From: Rhodanobacter sp. C03 | GTDB taxonomy: Bacteria; Pseudomonadota; Gammaproteobacteria; Xanthomonadales; Rhodanobacteraceae | Direction of reading: 5' to 3' | DNA: 64,000 nt | Assembly (NCBI RefSeq): GCF_002001175.1 | Contig: NZ_MUNT01000007.1 | Coordinates: forward strand, 186,001 to 250,000 | Shown here: piece after piece, positions 1 through 8,855 of the stretch | How the letters are laid out: the number at the start of each line of letters is the position of its first letter | How positions within the stretch are numbered: the stretch's first letter is position 1 | The notes under the pieces: generated by a model | What the model saw: the letters and a program-made list of their open reading frames with translations, nothing else | Database searches by the model: none | What the model was told of the DNA's origin: nothing | Program-made: the position numbers and the translations under genes

Positions 1-358
1 ACGGATCGCGGGTCCAGTCCTTGCGATTCGCCGCCACCACGTCCATGTGCCCGGACAGCAGGATCGGCTTGCCTGCACCGGTACCGCGATAGCGCGCGAC
101 CAGCGCAGCGGTTTCGCCCACCGGGATAATCTCGACGTCGCCAGCAGCAAAGCCGCCGGCCTTGAGCTTGTCGGCCAGGTAGGCGGCCAGCACCGGCACC
201 TGATGCTCGCCCTCGGACGTGTGGATGCTGATGGCATGCTTCAGCATGCCCATGGTTTCGGGCAGTACCTCGGAGGACGTACTGGCGTGGGCCATTCCGA
301 CGCCGGCGCAGAAGGCCAGCGCGGCCGCCGCGGGCGCAAGTACTCGTGATGCTCTCAT
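1..358 (-). CDS. Secreted M20-family metallopeptidase, N-terminal part (cut by window edge)
   Basis: The first 119 residues of a zinc peptidase of the M20/ArgE-DapE-CPG2 type, which cleaves amide or peptide bonds with one or two metal ions. Residues 1-23 form a signal peptide ending near AHA, so the enzyme is periplasmic or secreted. The segment LLSGHMDVV carries the first metal-binding His and the Asp beside it (H-x-D), which is the family signature. The ATG at 358 begins the signal peptide and is the natural start. The rest of the enzyme lies beyond the window, so substrate and dimerisation domain cannot be judged. Confidence 0.85.
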   Translation of the reverse strand, partial: MRASRVLAPAAAALAFCAGVGMAHASTSSEVLPETMGMLKHAISIHTSEGEHQVPVLAAYLADKLKAGGFAAGDVEIIPVGETAALVARYRGTGAGKPILLSGHMDVVAANRKDWTRDP

Positions 359-473
359 TCGAGGTCCTCTGTGCATGTCTTTGACGAGGCCCGAGTATGC
401 GCAGCAGCTCGCGCACTTGTATACGTCGAGGCACGTGCGTTGGCGCCTGCCGTGACGGCGTCGCCGCGAAAAA

Positions 474-503
474 AAGAGCCCGGGGATGGCTCCCCGGACT
501 CTT
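474..503 (-). terminator. Rho-independent terminator after the EF-G gene
   Basis: A stem of about 12 bp with one mismatch and loop TGGC (arms 474-486 and 491-503). On the minus strand it is followed by a run of T, as expected for the end of the EF-G transcript. The plus-strand side is also T-rich, so it could work both ways between the EF-G gene and the M20 peptidase gene. Confidence 0.8.
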
Positions 504-551
504 TTGTTTTTGCGCTGAACATCAGATCAGCGCGATATCGAAAGCGAAAGC

Positions 552-2681
552 TTACTTCGCTTCCTTCTCCATCAGCTTCTCGACCATGCTTGCCGGCACT
601 TCCTCGTAATGATCGAAGATCATCGTGAAGTTGCCGCGGCCGCTGGTGGCCGAGCGCAGGAAGTTGATGTAGCCGAACATTTCGGCCAGCGGCACGAAGC
701 CCTGCACGAAGGCATTGGCACCCTTCTGGCCCTGTTCGGTGATCGAGCCGCGACGACGGTTCATGTCGCCGATCACGTCGCCCAGGTAGGTCGCCTCGGT
801 GACCACTTCCAGCTTCATCACCGGCTCGAGCAACTTCGGCTTGGACATCTTCTGCGCCTCGCGGAAGCAGGCGCGGGTGGCGATTTCGAAGGCGAGCGCC
901 GAGGAGTCGACGTCGTGGAACTTGCCGTCGATCAGGCGTGCCTTGAAGTCCAGCACCTGGTAGCCGGCGACTTGGCCCTGGCGGGACTCCTTCGTGATGG
1001 CCTGCTCAACCGCCGGGATGAACTCGCGAGGTACGCGACCGCCGACCACTTCGTCGGAGAACACCACGCCGGTGCCTGGCTCGCCCGGCTCGAAGATGAT
1101 CTTCACTTCGGCGAACTGACCCGTACCGCCGGTCTGCTTCTTGTGCGTGTAGGTGTGCTCGACGGTCTTGCCGAACGCCTCGCGGAAGCTGACCTTGGGC
1201 TTGCCCATGTTCGCTTCCACGCCCAGCTCGGTGCGCATGCGATCGATGGTGATTTCCAGATGCAGCTCGCCCATGCCCTTGAGCACGGTCTGGCCGGTTT
1301 CCTGGTCCACTTCCATGCGCAGCGACGGATCGGCCTTGACCATTTTGTAGAGCGCGGTCGACATCTTGTCGACGTCGCCGCGGGTTTTCGGTTCGACCGA
1401 GACGCTGATCACCGGATCCGGGAAGCGCATGCGCTCGAGCAGGGCCGGATGCGCCGGATCGGACAGTGAATCGCCTGTCTCGGTGTCCTTCATCGAGACG
1501 AACGCGCAGATGTCACCGGCGCGCACTTCGTCGATTTCCTTGGTCGCGTTGGCCTGCACTTCCACGATGCGGCCCACGCGCTCCTTCTTGCCACGGGTGA
1601 CGTTCTGCAGCGTGTCGCCCTTCTTGATCACACCCGAATAGATGCGGCAGAAGGTCAGCGTGCCGAACTGGTCGTTGATGACCTTGAACGCCAGCGCGCG
1701 CGCCGGCGCGTCGTCGCGCACTTCCTGCTCGCCGATGATATTGCCGTCTTCGTCGACGATCGAGATGCCGCCGTTCTCGCCCGGGTAGGGCATGTAGTCG
1801 ACCACGGCGTCCAGCAGCTGCTGCACGCCCTTGTTCTTGTACGACGAGCCGCAGAACACCGGCACCAGCTTGCCGGTGACGCAACCCTTGCGGATGCATT
1901 CCTTCAGTTTCGCCGGATCGTGCTCACCGGTTTCGATGAGGTGCCCGAACGCGTCGTCGTCCATCGCCAGCGCGTGCTCGATCATCTCCTCGCGCAGCTT
2001 CGGCAACTGGTCGATCCAGTCGTTGTCGACAGTGGAGCCGAACTTCAGGCGCGCCCTCGCTTCCTCGAACGACACGGTTTCCCAGGTGCTGTCCTTGTCG
2101 TCCGACGCCCAGATGTAGGCGACGTTGGCGACCAGGTCGGCCATGCCGATGAATTCGTCGGAGCTGCCCAGCGGAATCTGGCACAGCAGCGCCGGTGCGT
2201 TCAGGCGCTCGCGGATGCCCTTGACGCAATGCGCGAAGCTGGCGCCGATGCGGTCCATCTTGTTGATGTAGCACACGCGCGGCACGTTGTACTGGTCGGC
2301 CAGGCGCCAGTTGGTCTCGGTCTGCGGTTCCACGCCGGCGACGCCGTCGAACACCACCACGGCGCCGTCGAGCACGCGCAGCGAGCGGTTCACCTCGATG
2401 GTGAAGTCCACATGTCCCGGGGTGTCGATCACGTTGATCTGGTGGCCTTTCCATTCGGCCGTCACCGCCGCCGACTGGATCGTGATGCCGCGCTTGCGCT
2501 CCTGCTCCATGTAATCGGTGGTGGTCGAGCCCTTGCCATCTTTCGTGTCATGCACGTCGATGATCTGGTGCTTCTTGCCGGTGTAGTACAGCACGCGTTC
2601 GGTGGTCGTGGTCTTGCCCGCATCGATATGCGCAATGATGCCGATGTTGCGATATAGGTTGAGTGGTTTGGTTCTGGCCAT
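552..2681 (-). CDS. Elongation factor G paralogue (mtEFG1/spdEFG1-like)
   Basis: A 709-residue translational GTPase of the EF-G family, which moves tRNA and mRNA through the ribosome or splits ribosomes. All G motifs are visible: AHIDAGKT (17-24), RGITI, DTPGH and NKMD, followed by domains II-V. It stands alone, not beside rpsL/rpsG/tuf. Its switch I differs from the usual bacterial HDGAATMDWMEQE: it has an insert reading KDGKGS before DYMEQERKRGITI, like mitochondrial EFG1. The NAPALLCQIPLG stretch also matches that type. I therefore read it as a second EF-G, with the housekeeping fusA elsewhere; this is inference. The start at 2681 gives MARTKPLNLYRN, the family N-terminus. A longer reading frame to 2831 has no family similarity. 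Confidence 0.9.
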   Translation of the reverse strand: MARTKPLNLYRNIGIIAHIDAGKTTTTERVLYYTGKKHQIIDVHDTKDGKGSTTTDYMEQERKRGITIQSAAVTAEWKGHQINVIDTPGHVDFTIEVNRSLRVLDGAVVVFDGVAGVEPQTETNWRLADQYNVPRVCYINKMDRIGASFAHCVKGIRERLNAPALLCQIPLGSSDEFIGMADLVANVAYIWASDDKDSTWETVSFEEARARLKFGSTVDNDWIDQLPKLREEMIEHALAMDDDAFGHLIETGEHDPAKLKECIRKGCVTGKLVPVFCGSSYKNKGVQQLLDAVVDYMPYPGENGGISIVDEDGNIIGEQEVRDDAPARALAFKVINDQFGTLTFCRIYSGVIKKGDTLQNVTRGKKERVGRIVEVQANATKEIDEVRAGDICAFVSMKDTETGDSLSDPAHPALLERMRFPDPVISVSVEPKTRGDVDKMSTALYKMVKADPSLRMEVDQETGQTVLKGMGELHLEITIDRMRTELGVEANMGKPKVSFREAFGKTVEHTYTHKKQTGGTGQFAEVKIIFEPGEPGTGVVFSDEVVGGRVPREFIPAVEQAITKESRQGQVAGYQVLDFKARLIDGKFHDVDSSALAFEIATRACFREAQKMSKPKLLEPVMKLEVVTEATYLGDVIGDMNRRRGSITEQGQKGANAFVQGFVPLAEMFGYINFLRSATSGRGNFTMIFDHYEEVPASMVEKLMEKEAK

Positions 2682-2975
2682 GACCTGGGTTCCGAAGTGT
2701 CGAGCGTGATGGATGATGGGTAAGCTGAAGTGATCCGCGGAGCTGCATGATGCGTTCCGCTGGCACAGCCAATCCCGGGGATGGTCAAGCCTCGAACCTG
2801 GTTCGAGGGACGCACCCACAAGGAGCGGCAAGGACGTAACCGCTGATTTTAGCGTGTTTTCGGGTCCGGCTTGTCATTGGCAGGTTGATTGGGCGAAATG
2901 CCCGCCCGGGCGGCAGCAATGGCCGTGCCTGCGACCTGCCATGAACGTCGGGGATCCGCCGGCGACATCAGCCTC

Positions 2976-3338
2976 TCAGGCGGCCCGCAGGGCAGTCAGC
3001 GCCGCGGTCAGCTGCCGTGTGTCGTAGGGCTTCTGCAGGATTTTCTCGTTGCGCCAGACTTCGGGCAGGTCCTGACCGTCGTAGCCGGAGGAAAACACAA
3101 ACGGGATGCCGCGACGACGCAGCACCAAGGCAACCGGGAAGCTTTGCTCCCCGGCCAGATTGATGTCGAGGATCGCCAGGTCGATCAGTGCAGACTCGGC
3201 CAGCTCCAGGCAATGGCTCACGCGCGCGGCCTTGATGACGTTGTAGCCCCAGGCATTGAGGCGATCTTCCAGCATCATCGCCAGCATCATCTCGTCTTCG
3301 GCGACCAGGATGCACGGCAGTTGGCTGTCAGTAGTCAT
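2976..3338 (-). CDS. Single-domain response regulator (REC only)
   Basis: A 120-residue receiver domain with no output domain. The acidic pair E14-D15, phospho-acceptor D58 (in LAILDIN), S83/S84 and K103 are all present, so phosphorylation should work. Its ATG overlaps the stop of the HWE kinase gene (TGATG at 3340-3336), so the two are translationally coupled and very probably cognate. With no DNA-binding domain it must act by protein contact or as a phosphate sink. Orphan receivers paired with HWE kinases are common in stress and light signalling, but the output here is unknown. Confidence 0.88.
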   Translation of the reverse strand: MTTDSQLPCILVAEDEMMLAMMLEDRLNAWGYNVIKAARVSHCLELAESALIDLAILDINLAGEQSFPVALVLRRRGIPFVFSSGYDGQDLPEVWRNEKILQKPYDTRQLTAALTALRAA

Positions 3339-4864
3339 CAGGGCACTACCTCATCTAGTGGCACATCGATAGTGCAGGTCACCCCGCTGGGGGGAAATGC
3401 GAGCGTCACCTCACCATCCAGTTCATACGGCACGCCTTCATTGATCAGGCGTGTGCCAAAGCCGCGGCGGGTGGGTGGTACCACCGGGGGGCCACCGGTT
3501 TCCATCCACTGCAGTAGCAACCATGGACGTTGATCCTGCGCGCGTGTCGTCCAGGTGACGGAGACCCGGCCTTCGGGTACCGACAGCGAGCCGTACTTGG
3601 CGGCATTGGTGACCAGCTCGTGCAAGGCCATGCTCAGCGCCAGCGCCTGTTTCGGCGGCAGGATGAGTTCATCGCCCTGCAAGCGCACTCGCTCATCATT
3701 CGTGCAGGCATCGTCATGCCGATAGGGCGCCAGTTCATTGTTGATGATGCCGGTCAGTGGCGCGCCTGCCCATGTATCCCGCGCCAGCAGGTTGTGCGTG
3801 CGTGACATCGCCAGCAGCCGCGCCAGGAAACTCTCCGCGAAGTCAGGCAGGTGCGTTGCGTTGGCGAGGGTCTGCTGGGCAATCGCCTGCACCGTGGCCA
3901 GCGTGTTCTTCACCCGATGGTTGAGCTCGCCCAGTATCATTTCCGTATGCCGCGCCGCGCGCACGCGCTCGGTGACGTCGCGCGCAATCAGCTTGCCGGC
4001 AAACAAGATGCCGTTGTCGTCGCATACCGGCGAATAGCTCAGCGCCAGCGGCACCGATTCGCCGTTCGGACGTACCCAGGTCATCTCAAACTCGTCCAGC
4101 CGGCGGGTCCGGTGGTGGCTGGCGAAGAACAGCCTGGTTTCCTCGGACGGCTCGGGCGGCAGCAACTGGTTCAACGGCTTGCCGACTATCTGCGCGGCCG
4201 GCAGGCCGAAGATGCGTTCAGCACTGGCGTTCCAGCTGGTGATCCGGTCGCCCAGTGAAAAGCCGAAGATGGCATCGCGCGAGGAGTTCACGATCGCCGC
4301 CAGCCGGGCATGTTCGTTGTTCAGTTGGCTCAGGGTGACGTCGACGAAGGTCAGCACCACGCCATCGACGACATTGTCGACGGTCAGGTAGGGCCGCATG
4401 CGCAGCAGAAACGTTGGTGCGTCGCCATCGCCGCGCAGCGTGCGTTCGGTGACGACCATGTCTTGCAGCACATGGGCCACGTCGTTTTTCAATTCCGGAT
4501 AATTGATACCCGGCAAAATTTCATTGATCGGTCGACCACTGTCGCCGTCGCGCAGATGGAACAGCTTGGTCATCGCCGGCGTGTAGTTGCGGATATGCAG
4601 GTCCCGGTCGAGGAACAAGACGGCGATGTGGGTGCTGTCCAGCAGGTTGCGGATATCGTTGTTGAGCAGGTTCAGCGCTTGGTTCTTGGCGTTGAGTTCG
4701 GCGTTGACGGTCTGCAATTCCTCGTTGATCGACTGCATCTCCTCGGTGGAGATTTCCAGCTCCTCGTTGGCGGATCGGGTTGCTGGCGGCTTGCGGCCTT
4801 TCAACGACGTGCCTTTCTTGCCGGTGGCGGTTGTTGTGGACACAGGCTTTGTCTTCGACGGCAT
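3338..4864 (-). CDS. PAS-PAS HWE-family sensor histidine kinase
   Basis: A 508-residue soluble kinase. A helical segment (about 30-65, rich in EELQTVNAEL-like repeats) is followed by two PAS domains (about 75-190 and 190-310) and an HWE-type kinase core with phospho-His H316 in ELNHRVKN and an N box LHELVTNAAKYG. No transmembrane segment is visible, so it is cytoplasmic. The helix plus first PAS match the middle of CheB-CheR-PAS fusion kinases, but the CheB and CheR parts are absent and the gene begins just before the helix. I chose ATG 4864, with an AGGG-like site six bases upstream; an upstream in-frame ATG at 4933 is possible. It is coupled to the response regulator gene downstream. Confidence 0.85.
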   Translation of the reverse strand: MPSKTKPVSTTTATGKKGTSLKGRKPPATRSANEELEISTEEMQSINEELQTVNAELNAKNQALNLLNNDIRNLLDSTHIAVLFLDRDLHIRNYTPAMTKLFHLRDGDSGRPINEILPGINYPELKNDVAHVLQDMVVTERTLRGDGDAPTFLLRMRPYLTVDNVVDGVVLTFVDVTLSQLNNEHARLAAIVNSSRDAIFGFSLGDRITSWNASAERIFGLPAAQIVGKPLNQLLPPEPSEETRLFFASHHRTRRLDEFEMTWVRPNGESVPLALSYSPVCDDNGILFAGKLIARDVTERVRAARHTEMILGELNHRVKNTLATVQAIAQQTLANATHLPDFAESFLARLLAMSRTHNLLARDTWAGAPLTGIINNELAPYRHDDACTNDERVRLQGDELILPPKQALALSMALHELVTNAAKYGSLSVPEGRVSVTWTTRAQDQRPWLLLQWMETGGPPVVPPTRRGFGTRLINEGVPYELDGEVTLAFPPSGVTCTIDVPLDEVVP

Positions 4865-4977
4865 ACGGTGCACCCTGAAAGAAATCCACGCGGGTCTGAA
4901 TAAGGCCGCAGGATAACGCCCATCACCGTTCATGACAGGTGATTGCAGTGCAGACGAGGTCGCCGGATTCGCGCGGA

Positions 4978-5640
4978 TCAGCGCGTCAGCAAATCTTCGT
5001 AAAACGCACCGAACGGTTCGCTCGGATGCGCGATCTGGATCTCCAGTATCCACAGCCCGCTGGATGGCGCCGCTTCCAGATCGCCGAGATCGCCGCCCTG
5101 GTGGATCGCGTGCGGAAAGTCACTGACCCGGTGCCCCTTGATCGCATGGTTGAAGCGCCAGCCCAGCGCCTCGGCACGCTCGCCGGCAAACGCATACAGC
5201 GCCTGACCGCTCAGCCCCTGCGTGCGCCATGCATCGGCCACTTCGCCGAACAGCGCGCGTGCCGCATCGGCGCAGACTTGTCGCTCAGGTGCATGACCGA
5301 CCACAAACGTGTCGCCCACATCACCCTCATGCCCGTCGAACACCAGCCCGAGGTCGATGAAGTAGCTGTCGTTCTCGCCGAGTCGCACGCTCGGGTCGGA
5401 GCGTTGCCGATACGTCTTGGTGGTGTTCGCGCCGATGCGGATGATCACCGGATGCCACAGCCGCTCGAAGCCCAGCTCGCGGAACACGACGGCCGCTTCG
5501 AGCTTCGCCTCGTCCTCGCCGATGCCCGGACGCATGCGCTCGCGGATGCCATGCAGCGCGGCCCAGGTTTTCTCGCGGGCGTGTTGCATCAGCGCGTGAT
5601 TGAAACGTTGTCCGACAGCTTCGCGAGAGTGGGTTGCCAT
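4978..5640 (-). CDS. M24-family metallopeptidase (aminopeptidase P/creatinase fold)
   Basis: A 220-residue pita-bread-fold protein. The dinuclear metal ligands expected in M24 can be traced: Asp in FIDLG, Asp in GDVGDT, a His in the HAIHQGG segment, Glu in LEIQI and a Glu near the C-terminus. It lacks the N-terminal creatinase domain of full aminopeptidase P and is shorter than most members. Substrate could be a peptide or an amide. The start ATG 5640 gives MATHSREAVG. It lies 14 bases downstream of the DUF1304 gene, so the two are probably one operon. Confidence 0.8.
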   Translation of the reverse strand: MATHSREAVGQRFNHALMQHAREKTWAALHGIRERMRPGIGEDEAKLEAAVVFRELGFERLWHPVIIRIGANTTKTYRQRSDPSVRLGENDSYFIDLGLVFDGHEGDVGDTFVVGHAPERQVCADAARALFGEVADAWRTQGLSGQALYAFAGERAEALGWRFNHAIKGHRVSDFPHAIHQGGDLGDLEAAPSSGLWILEIQIAHPSEPFGAFYEDLLTR

Positions 5641-5654
5641 GGGCGTCGGTTTGA

Positions 5655-6011
5655 TCAGGGCAGGTGGAGGAGTACCAGCCCAATTGCCGCCGGCAACGCC
5701 TGTATCCACAAAATCTTCCGGCTTGCCGTCAGTCCGCCGAAGATGCCGGCGACCAGCACGCAGCCCAGGAAGAACACCTTCACGTAGAAGCCGGTGCTGC
5801 CGAGACAGAGACCCCAGACCAGTCCGGCGACGAGGAAGCCGTTGTAGAGACCCTGGTTGGCGGCGAGTGCTTTCGACTGCTCGGCAAATTCCGCGGTGGT
5901 GCCGAACGCGCGACGACCCGCGGGTTTGGTCCACAGGAACATTTCCAGAATCAGGAACCACAGGTGCAGCAACGCGATGACGGCGATCACGATGTTTGCA
6001 GCGATGGACAT
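5655..6011 (-). CDS. DUF1304 small integral membrane protein
   Basis: A 118-residue protein with four predicted membrane helices and a polar loop of about residues 40-55. The pattern FLWTKPAGRRAFG and AANQGLYNGFLAxG is typical of the DUF1304 (YwdK-like) family, for which no function is established. The ATG at 6011 has a strong ribosome binding site (GGGGGAG). The gene leads the M24 peptidase gene with a 14-base gap, so the two are likely co-transcribed. Confidence 0.85.
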   Translation of the reverse strand: MSIAANIVIAVIALLHLWFLILEMFLWTKPAGRRAFGTTAEFAEQSKALAANQGLYNGFLVAGLVWGLCLGSTGFYVKVFFLGCVLVAGIFGGLTASRKILWIQALPAAIGLVLLHLP

Positions 6012-6154
6012 GGCAACTCCCCCTGGATGGCTGATGGTGGCGTTCCATGGCTGGAGCGCCGTGGCGGCAGTGTCGCAGCCGTATCGGCTCATCGCAAACA
6101 CGAACTACAGAAGCAGGCAAAGACCCATGCTTCCCGAAATGAAAGGCTATAACA

Positions 6155-6187
6155 AAAACGGACCCATGGAATCCATGGGTCCGTTTG
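6155..6187 (-). terminator. Terminator after the RcnB-like gene
   Basis: A near-perfect inverted repeat with arms of 14-15 bases centred at 6171, followed on the minus strand by TTTTTG. It sits 38 bases past the stop of the RcnB-like gene and should end that transcript before the DUF1304 operon. Confidence 0.75.
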
Positions 6188-6224
6188 CATGGGCACGGCA
6201 GAAGCCGTGCCCATGGCGGGTCAA

Positions 6225-6560
6225 TCAGTGTTGATGGACGATACTGGTGATCGCGCCGGTGCTTTCATCGACCAGCAGGAAATCACCATTGTCGCCACGC
6301 ACCCAGTGGGACCCTTGCGTGGGTTCGTTCAAATGTTCGGTCTGCCACTTCTGAACGACATAGGTGTTGCCGCGATATTCGACCGGGACCACGCCGCCTT
6401 CTTTGTACCAGGTCTCGTGGTTGCCACCGATATGCTGCACGGTGGTGGTAACCGTCTTGGTGGTTTCGACCGTGCCACCACTTTGATCGGCGGTTTGCGC
6501 AAGCGCCACATTGGACAGCAACAGGGCAGCGCACATGGCCAAAGCTAATTTTGTCTTCAT
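6225..6560 (-). CDS. RcnB-like periplasmic protein
   Basis: A 111-residue protein with a clear signal peptide (1-20, cut after ALA). The mature part ends in the segment with YRGNTYVV, followed by HWVRGDNGDFLLVDxxTGxI. This is the hallmark of the RcnB family, whose founding member is a periplasmic nickel/cobalt homeostasis factor in E. coli. Most family members in other bacteria are uncharacterised, so a metal role is only a family-level guess. The start at 6560 begins the signal peptide. It has its own terminator and no operon partner. Confidence 0.75.
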   Translation of the reverse strand: MKTKLALAMCAALLLSNVALAQTADQSGGTVETTKTVTTTVQHIGGNHETWYKEGGVVPVEYRGNTYVVQKWQTEHLNEPTQGSHWVRGDNGDFLLVDESTGAITSIVHQH

Positions 6561-6810
6561 GGATGTGTCCTTATGAGTGCCAGGCTTGTGGCGGGGCCAC
6601 AGGTCAAGGGCAGTGGCAAGATCTGGCGCATGCATCCCTGACAAGGGGGCCTGACAAGGGGTGCGCACGCATGAGCATCACTCAACTGCACACGCAGCTT
6701 GGCAAGCGGCAGGCGCTTAGCGCGTGCATTTCGCGTCAGTGCGCCATTCACGTTAGACAACCGCAGGTAACTGTTGCTGGACTTACCCGCGGAGGGGTCG
6801 AACCCGGGAT

Positions 6811-8004
6811 TCAGTTCTGCGCCAGCGGCTCGGCCACCAGCATTGATGTCGGCGCGGCCGCGATGACCGGCCGGCCCAATTGCCGCAGCAGGCGGTAGTG
6901 CGACGCGATGCCGGCGCCGAACGTACGGTGTTCGCGATAGGTCACGCCGTATTCGCGGCAGGCGTCTTCCACCACGCGCGCGACCAGCGGGTAGTGCACG
7001 TGCGAGATGCGTGGAAACAGATGGTGCTCGACCTGGAAATTCAGCCCGCCGATCAGCCAGCTCAGTACGCGGTTGCCGCGGGCGAAATCCACCGTGGTTT
7101 CCAGCTGATGGATCGCCCAGGGCGTGTCGATCTGCAGGCCGCTTTCGTCTGGCACCGGGAACGCCGCTTCTTCCACCACGTGTGCCATCTGGAATACGAG
7201 TGCCAGCAGGATGCCAGCGACCGCCGATACAAGGCTGTAGAACAACAGCACGCTGCCGATCGAATGGAAGACCAGCGGCAGGCCGAAGGCGACGGTGAAG
7301 AACACCAGCTTGCCGATCACGAACCCGGCCAGATCCCAGCCTTTCGGCCGGTTGAACGGGCGCTCGCCGACGGTGCCGGTGATCATGTCGCGGAAGTCGC
7401 CGAACAGGTGCCAGCGGATCGCGGTGACACCGTACAGCGGCCACAGATAAAAGTGCTGCCAGCGGTGCCACGGACGCCGCCGCTGCTGCGGCGACAGCCG
7501 GCCCAGCACGCCGAGGTCGATGTCGCTGTCGTGCCCGGCCACGTTGACCCAGGTGTGGTGGAAACGCGCGTGCTTCCACTGCCAGATGTACGAGCTGCCG
7601 CCGACCAGGTCCAGCGCCAGCGCCATCAGCCGGTTGATCCAGCGCCGTTCCGAATACGCCTGGTGGCCGCCGTCGTGCATGATGTTGAAGCCGATCCCGG
7701 CCATCGCCGTGCCCAGCACGAGGGCCAGCGGCAGCGCCTGCCACCAGGTGGCGGCGAAGAACACCAGCGCGACATAGGCCAGCGCGAAGGTGGCGAGGAT
7801 GACCGTCGTCTTCAGATACATCTGCGCGCTGTCGCGCTGGCGGGTGCCACTGCGCTTGAACTCGGCATCGACACGACGGCGCAGTTCGCGATGGAACGAA
7901 TTGTCACCGCTGAACTTCAGCCGCTCGCCCGATCGATCAGCATGGGTATCAGCTGGCAGCGAGTCGGCAGAGAAGTCCCCGCGATGTGATGAATCGAGGG
8001 ACAT
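6811..8004 (-). CDS. Membrane fatty acid desaturase (acyl-CoA/acyl-lipid type)
   Basis: A 397-residue di-iron membrane desaturase that would introduce a cis double bond into a fatty acyl chain. The three His boxes are all present: HDGGH (110-114), HARFHH (145-150) and QVEHH (325-329). The Gln in the third box is typical of front-end or linoleoyl-CoA-type desaturases. Two hydrophobic hairpins lie between the boxes. No cytochrome b5 domain is fused. The start is uncertain: ATG 8004 (MSLDSSHR) and ATG 8031 (MPDHSPGH) are both in frame and neither has a strong ribosome binding site. It lies 125 bases after the dioxygenase gene on the same strand. Confidence 0.88.
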   Translation of the reverse strand: MSLDSSHRGDFSADSLPADTHADRSGERLKFSGDNSFHRELRRRVDAEFKRSGTRQRDSAQMYLKTTVILATFALAYVALVFFAATWWQALPLALVLGTAMAGIGFNIMHDGGHQAYSERRWINRLMALALDLVGGSSYIWQWKHARFHHTWVNVAGHDSDIDLGVLGRLSPQQRRRPWHRWQHFYLWPLYGVTAIRWHLFGDFRDMITGTVGERPFNRPKGWDLAGFVIGKLVFFTVAFGLPLVFHSIGSVLLFYSLVSAVAGILLALVFQMAHVVEEAAFPVPDESGLQIDTPWAIHQLETTVDFARGNRVLSWLIGGLNFQVEHHLFPRISHVHYPLVARVVEDACREYGVTYREHRTFGAGIASHYRLLRQLGRPVIAAAPTSMLVAEPLAQN

Positions 8005-8129
8005 GAGATGGCCTGGCGAATGATCAGGCATGCATCTTACGCGATCGTACGTAACGGGAATGTTGGCCGCCGTCGCGAAAGCGGGCATGCCCGCCAGTGT
8101 CAGTGAGGGACTGACGCTGGCGGCGCGGC

Positions 8130-8855
8130 TTAGTTCGCCGCCTTGAACGTCACCACCAGCACGTCGCGGTGTGCGGGTTTTGTGGGATCGAGCGGTGTCA
8201 CCGCGGTGACACCGTGGCAGACGCGGGTATCGTCGACCAGCGCGGCGTCCAGTGCGTGGGTGAGCGTGAAGCTGCCCAGCAGGCTGCCGTCGTGGGCGTG
8301 GATGGTGGTGGTGCCGCTCTCGATATTGGTGCGATCGATCAGCAGCACCAGCACGTAATCCACGCCGTCGCGATGCACGCCTTCCGGCGTCGGTTCGCCC
8401 GCTTCGTCGGCGCGCGCCTCGATGCGGAACTGGTGCACTTCGATATGCCAGCGGTGGATGGCGGGCGCCAGTGCGCCGAACAGTTCCCGACTGAAGGCCA
8501 GGATGCGGCGCAGGCTGGCGCCGTCGGCGATGGCCGGCTGCACCGGCTCGAACCAGCGCTGGATGTCGCCCTGCAGCGTGTTGTAGCTGAGGCTCTGGTA
8601 ATGCGGCTGGTGTGGCTCGCGATGGATTTCGCCGCTCGCATCGGCGGCGAACGCCGCATGCCGCCGGCGCCGGTGCCGGCCGCGTGCGGCCAGATAGGTA
8701 TCGGGTCCCAGCTCGTTCCAGCTGTCGGCGAATGCGGGCCAGTCGCTCAATGCCGGTGCCTGCAACAGGTCGCGCATCTGGTCGGCGGTGAGGAAGGCAA
8801 AGCCGTCGTCCTGCAGCCGGGAGTGCAACGTTGACGTGTCGAAGGGTGCGGTCAT
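8130..8855 (-). CDS. 2OG-Fe(II) dioxygenase family protein (PF10014-like)
   Basis: A 241-residue protein with the facial triad of Fe(II)/2-oxoglutarate oxygenases: H161 and D163 in GVHRDGVD, and H214 in VCHGVTAV. The overall pattern, with PTPEGVHRDG and a C-terminal RDVLVVTF, matches the 2OG-Fe_Oxy_2 family, which includes biofilm protein BsmA and several amino acid hydroxylases. The substrate cannot be told from sequence. A run of Arg/His near 60-66 is unusual. The gene precedes the desaturase on the same strand; whether they share a transcript is unknown. Confidence 0.8.
   Translation of the reverse strand: MTAPFDTSTLHSRLQDDGFAFLTADQMRDLLQAPALSDWPAFADSWNELGPDTYLAARGRHRRRRHAAFAADASGEIHREPHQPHYQSLSYNTLQGDIQRWFEPVQPAIADGASLRRILAFSRELFGALAPAIHRWHIEVHQFRIEARADEAGEPTPEGVHRDGVDYVLVLLIDRTNIESGTTTIHAHDGSLLGSFTLTHALDAALVDDTRVCHGVTAVTPLDPTKPAHRDVLVVTFKAAN

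Noticed and set aside
475-505. GC-rich hairpin near 480 as a REP element
   Set aside because: Its sequence is unrelated to the TGTAGGA family and it has the T run and position of an ordinary terminator.
609-1469. Long plus-strand frame opposite the EF-G gene
   Set aside because: It mirrors the codon structure of the EF-G gene and has no domain of its own; the same holds for other long opposite-strand frames across the window.
6781-6815. A GGGTTCGACCCC-like stretch (minus strand) resembling the T-arm of a tRNA
   Set aside because: The stem does not pair over five bases and no cloverleaf can be drawn around it.
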